This document shows positions 56,375 through 64,000 of a stretch of 64,000 bases of DNA, one piece after another. This stretch comes from Raphanus sativus (lineage: Eukaryota > Streptophyta > Magnoliopsida > Brassicales > Brassicaceae), in assembly GCF_000801105.2 (NCBI RefSeq), contig NC_079518.1:21742800-21806799 (forward strand), given 5' to 3'. Both the position numbers and the translations under genes were made by a program. Positions within the stretch are counted from its first letter, which is position 1. Each line of letters starts with the position of its first letter. The notes beneath the pieces are model-generated. The model was not told the origin of the DNA, did no database searches, and saw only the letters and a list, made by a program, of their open reading frames with translations.

Positions 56375-56989
56375 GGTATTTTAAATTTTAACTGTTTACT
56401 TTTTCATAATTATTAGATATATGTGTTAAGAAGATTAATATAATATAATTTTTAAAGATGATTCTTCTATTATTAAATAATCAAGAGTTCTCTATGGATT
56501 TTTAAAATAAATTTGATTAACAGAATTATTATAAATTTCAAATATATCAAAAATTTACTTACAGTAAATAATATTCAAATGATATTGTTCTGCAATATCG
56601 TAAAAAGTCATCTAATATTTTAATTATTTAAAAAAAATTGCCTAAAGGCTATATTATTATTTTTTTGTCCAATAGCCTTAAATGCTTTGGAATCGGCTCT
56701 GATAAGAGAGGAGACTAAGGGTTAGTTTCGGACTAAGTTTATTCAGACCATTCTTCAAGAAGAATTTTCTTGATTTACAACATGTTAGATAAAAACATCT
56801 AAATAGACCCTTTACTCTTGTCAATCTGTATTTGTAGAAAACCAAATTGAAACGAAGAAACCACTTTTTATAGACTTTCAATATTCATCAACACGAAAAC
56901 ATATATCTTTTAAGAACCAAAGTTCATATCTAAAAAAAACGAAGAATGTAAGATACAAAGGGATGTGTGTAGTCCTGTCTTTCAACCTT

Positions 56990-57465
<476 letters not shown>

Positions 57466-57908
57466 CTCTTAGGAAATTAACCAAATACTTAACCAAACAC
57501 CAAACCAAACACCAGAAACAACCATTTTCTTGGCTCAAAAATCCAAAATGTTAGCCATGTTAGCAGGTGCAAAATCTGAAGAAGAAATTAAGGCGATCTC
57601 CTTACAATTTCTACCATCAATGTCCGATCAAATCCCTCATACTACAGGAAGCGATTCAGGGTCTCAAGTGTCGGATGTCGATGAAGAAATATTCGGCAAC
57701 AATGGATTCTGATCTCTCTCCTCAAGAAATAGAAATCTCCTCAAAATCAAGAAAACATCTTTGTTACGAATCTGTCGGATACGGTTACATTGTTGTGAAT
57801 ATTCTCTACGATCTCTTGTCGCAATACTCGAGAAAAATCCAAAACATCAATAAGTGCTATCTCCTGTAGCCATGAAGACCAAAGTCCACTTCCAGCTGAC
57901 AGCAAGCA

Positions 57909-58371
57909 ATTATGGAGTTAATAGAGCTAGCTTTTGCTAGTGATATTATCCACATATGCCATTTTTATTTTTAATTTAAATTTTTATGTACAACTGCACC
58001 CTTGTAAACTTGTATATAAAGGAGTCTTTGCTTCAGTTGTAGAGCAGGTTCTCATTCTCTCATTCTCCTTCTCTTTCACTCATATCCTCTCTTTCATCCT
58101 CTCTCATCCTTGTAATCGAGAACATTGCTACAATCTCCTTTTAAGTAAGTTTTAATAAATAAAATTTCAATATTTCTTGTTTCATTTTATGTTTTTTAAT
58201 CTTTTGTTTTGTGTTTAAATAGCTGGTCTAACCGGTCATATTTCTGTTTATGTTTTGTTATTTCAAAATTTTGTTTAGATTATATCTCATATATGTCTTA
58301 ATCTACGTTTTATTTCATATGATATTTTAAATATGCTTTCTCTTAGTCCGACTCCTAATGGTATCAGAGCC
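57909..58371 (+). repeat. Copia-like LTR and primer-binding site, copy 2
   Basis: It repeats 55150-55612 with a few substitutions. The primer-binding site TGGTATCAGAGCC is at 58359-58371. The element was already a fragment before the duplication. Confidence 0.5.
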
Positions 58372-58849
58372 CTTATTTCTGTAAGTTCACTATATATATA
58401 TATAAGATAGAATGAATCATCTATTTTTAAGATAATTTTAAGGACAATTAAAATCACTCATTGGGATAATTTCTGAAACAAATTGCCAAAGAATTCAAAA
58501 ATATGTACATTATTATTTGCAAAGTGTTTTTTTCGCTCTCGCGTTAAAATTTAGAGCGTTTAAAATCTTTATTATCCTAATTAAATAATTATATTAGTTT
58601 TTAATATATAATTAACCCATAAATTAAAAAAAAATCATTAAGTTGATAATCATCATTTTCTAAAACTATTATGTATTATGTTATCTAAAATATTTGACAT
58701 CATAAAATTTTAAAAATATTTATACAAGAATTTTTTAAAATTTACTTTACATAATAAAATATATTTATATATTATATTTAATTGCAGTTTATATGACTTT
58801 CATCATCAACAGAACATGAATCTGCAGCTATAAGACAAAAAAAGTCATC

Positions 58850-58926
58850 TATATATATATATATATATTTATTTATATATATGTATATATATATATATTT
58901 ATATATATTTATATATATATGTATAT
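58850..58926. repeat. AT-rich microsatellite
   Basis: Compound repeat of AT, TATTTA and TATG units, much longer than its counterpart at 56094-56112 in copy 1, showing length change since the duplication. Confidence 0.85.
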
Positions 58927-59789
58927 CTTGATGTTTCTTCAAATTATCTGCATTTATAAATTTAATTTTAGAACTCTAAATTTATTAATTAATATATTAT
59001 ATTTAATATAAAAGTAAACAAACATATCAATATCTTGTATAATGGATTATTATAATTCAGTGTTTTGAAATTAATTTTATATTATTGATTAATTGTGTAA
59101 AATGCCAAAATAAACTTATATTATATATCCAATGGAATTTTTTTCAAAATTAAACTTTTATATGTATATATATATGGTATTTTAAATTTTAACTGTTTAC
59201 TTTTTCATAATTATTAGATATATGTGTTAAGAAGATTAATATAATATAATTTCTAAAGATGATTCTTCTATTATTAAATAATCAAGAGTTCTCTATGGAT
59301 TTTTAAAATAAATTTGATTAACAAAATTATTATAAATTTCAAATATATCAAAACTTTAATTACAGTAAATAATATTCAAATGATATTGTTCTGCAATATC
59401 GTAGAAAGTCATCTAATATTTTAATTATTTAAAAAAATTGCCTAAAGGCTATATTATTATTATTTTGTCCAATAGCCTTAAATGCTTTGGAATCGGCTCT
59501 GATAAGAGAGGAGACTAAGGGTTAGTTTCGGACTAAGTTTATTTAGACCATTCTTCAAGAAGAATTTTCTTGATTTACAACATGTTAGATAAAAACATCT
59601 AAATAGACTCTTTACTCTTGTCAATCTGTATTTGTAGAAAACCAAATTGAAACGAAGAAACCACTTTTTATGGACTTTCAATATTCATCAACACGAAAAC
59701 ATATATCTTTAAGAACCAAAGTTCATATCTAAAAAAAAACGAAGAATGTAAGATACAAAGGGATGTGTGTAGTCCTGTCTTTCAACCTT

Positions 59790-62608
<2,819 letters not shown>

Positions 62609-62653
62609 TGCTGAGAGTCGTACACGCTTACGTAAGCAACCACGGGAGGAAGG

Positions 62654-62690
<37 letters not shown>

Positions 62691-63041
62691 AGAACAAATA
62701 TTGAGTTGGGATCCCAAGATAATCTGAATTGATTTTGTTAAATAAAAAGAAATAAATAGGTTTACACAATGCCAACACCTTGACGTCTGCTCCTGCTAAA
62801 CGAGACAATTCTCTTCCTATTAGGATTTGATTTTTTTTAATACAAAAGATGCGTTTCAATATTTTCTTAGCTCTTATTTATAAGGGATTTTTGTTTTGAA
62901 AATGAAAAAACGCATGATATACGTTTTTAAGATAAGAAATTGATAAAGAAAACTTTCTTTTTGAACAACAATAAATATATAACTTTCTTACTAAAAACAT
63001 ACAATCCTCTTTTTGATGATTTTTTCTTCTTTATATAGATA
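62609..63041. promoter_or_regulatory. ALDH3H1 5' leader and promoter region
   Basis: A GA repeat at about 62656-62688 (CT in the mRNA sense) lies in the probable 5' UTR. ACGT cores occur in TTACGTAA (62630-62637) and TGACGTC (62782-62788), possible bZIP sites compatible with stress control. No gene is seen further upstream before the Helitron. Confidence 0.45.
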
Positions 63042-64000
63042 CTAGATATGAGCCCGTTGCTTTGCAATGGTTTTTGTTCGATGTTTTGTTTGATGTTTTA
63101 GTTTAATAAAAACATAATAAAAAATTATTTTATTATAGTTTTATGATTTTTCTGCATATGTTGTGTGAGATTTATTTTATAATTAAAAACCCTTTTTCAC
63201 ACATAAGTTCAAGTTAATATTTGTATTTTATAATCATTTTTCATAGATCAATGTTGTAAATTTGCAATTAGGATTAAAGAATATACTATACCTAAACGTT
63301 TAAACTCAACAGTCAACACAACCCAAAATAAGAAACTGAATGAAAGGTAAAAAAAAATCAAAGTCAAATACACCAATCGAGTCAAGGACAATTATTATAC
63401 ATGTTCTTATGTACTAACTTAATACTTTATTAAATAAGTTTTAAAAAGTTTATTTTGCTAGGATTTTAAAAAAGGAAAAAAATTATTTTATAAATCTCCT
63501 ATTTAATTACAATTAAAAAATTAAATAAAAAATTAAATACTCTTTTACATTTTTAGATTTTAGAAAAGGAAAATTTGTCATATAACCTATTACAATTATA
63601 TTCTCTTTAGAATTTCAGAAAAAAACTGCTATTAAATAATTATTTCTAGTTATTAATAAATAATCTAAAATTGCTTTTATTAACAATTTGTATCAATACC
63701 ACTTTTACACTTCTTTCGTTAATTAAAGAATTTTTAATATTATGTTCATCATCACATACTTTCTTTAAATATTATAAAATAACTTTTTTACAATTCTCTT
63801 TTGGTTAGGACTTAGAAATATGATACAAATTTCCTTTGTTTAGGATTTATTTTAGAAAAAAGGAAAAAAACTATCAAATATTCTTTTACAGCTTTTAGGA
63901 TTTTAGGAAAGGAAATTAATACTACTTAATCTTTTACAATTATATTTCATCTAGGATTTATAAAAACAAAATTTCTATCAAATAATTATTTCCATTTAAT
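63042..64000 (-). mobile_element. Helitron 3' end, element continues beyond window
   Basis: On the minus strand the sequence runs through GCAAAGCAACGGGCTCATAT to a terminal CTAG at 63045-63042, followed by T, as at Helitron 3' ends. The interior is AT-rich and contains loosely repeated blocks (AATAATTATTTC preceded by TTTTACA and GGATTT units, about 63460-63650 and 63840-64000). The 5' TC end would lie outside the window. It is a different family from the two other Helitrons here. Confidence 0.65.

Overview
This is a repeat-rich stretch of nuclear DNA from a crucifer, most likely a Brassica or a close relative. The genes are split by introns, the intergenic DNA is AT-rich, and there is a 100-base assembly gap (23227-23326). 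Three recognisable host genes correspond to genes of Arabidopsis thaliana chromosome 1: a fragment of a PTB3-type RNA-binding protein gene, an A1-type cyclin (CYCA1;1) and an aldehyde dehydrogenase (ALDH3H1). From memory the Arabidopsis loci are At1g43190, At1g44110 and At1g44170, a pericentromeric segment, which fits the heavy transposon load. The gene names come from remembered protein families, not from a search.

Layout. 1-2.5 kb: the 3' part of a receptor-like kinase gene (four joinable exons), with a hAT-type MITE and a small tandem duplication in one intron. 2.67-12.94 kb: one compact non-autonomous LTR retrotransposon with 1.4 kb LTRs and a 0.3 kb interior. Its left LTR was later hit by a Ty3/Gypsy chromovirus and a Helitron, and its right LTR by a hAT-like element. 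Each LTR preserves the empty site for the insertions in the other. 13.04-17.41 kb: a Mutator-like element with a 9-bp target duplication, carrying an Ulp1/DUF1985-type gene fragment and telomere-like repeats. 19.2-22.1 kb: a decayed CACTA transposon. 24.0-24.5 kb: a two-exon gene for a small secreted cysteine-containing protein. 25.1-28.0 kb: remnant of a Tat/Athila-like Gypsy element. 29.0-29.5 kb: truncated PTB3 fragment, followed by a Sirevirus-type Copia remnant to 31.6 kb. 32-33.4 kb: Gypsy-associated remnant. 33.7-39.8 kb: an almost full-length L1-type LINE with a few inactivating lesions. 39.8-44.6 kb: an LTR fragment and further copies of the 25-kb repeat family, one split by a Helitron that holds an RNase H fragment. 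44.6-48.1 kb: AT-rich DNA with little recognisable.

48.15-50.25 kb: CYCA1;1 on the minus strand, ten exons that join to exactly 428 codons including the stop. 50.3-54.7 kb: intergenic DNA with four MITE-like elements. 54.7-60.3 kb: a direct tandem duplication of about 2.75 kb that copied the last two exons of ALDH3H1 with a Copia-like LTR remnant. 59.8-62.6 kb: intact ALDH3H1 on the minus strand, ten exons joining to 483 codons including the stop. 63.0 kb to the end: one end of another Helitron.

The intact genes are therefore CYCA1;1 (cell cycle), ALDH3H1 (aldehyde detoxification) and probably the small secreted protein. The kinase is incomplete in this window and the PTB3 fragment is dead. 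I found no convincing new biological system. The most informative points are the reciprocal empty sites in the nested retrotransposon, the 30-bp tandem splice donors in the cyclin gene, and the partial duplication of the dehydrogenase gene. All coordinates and splice joins were worked out by eye.
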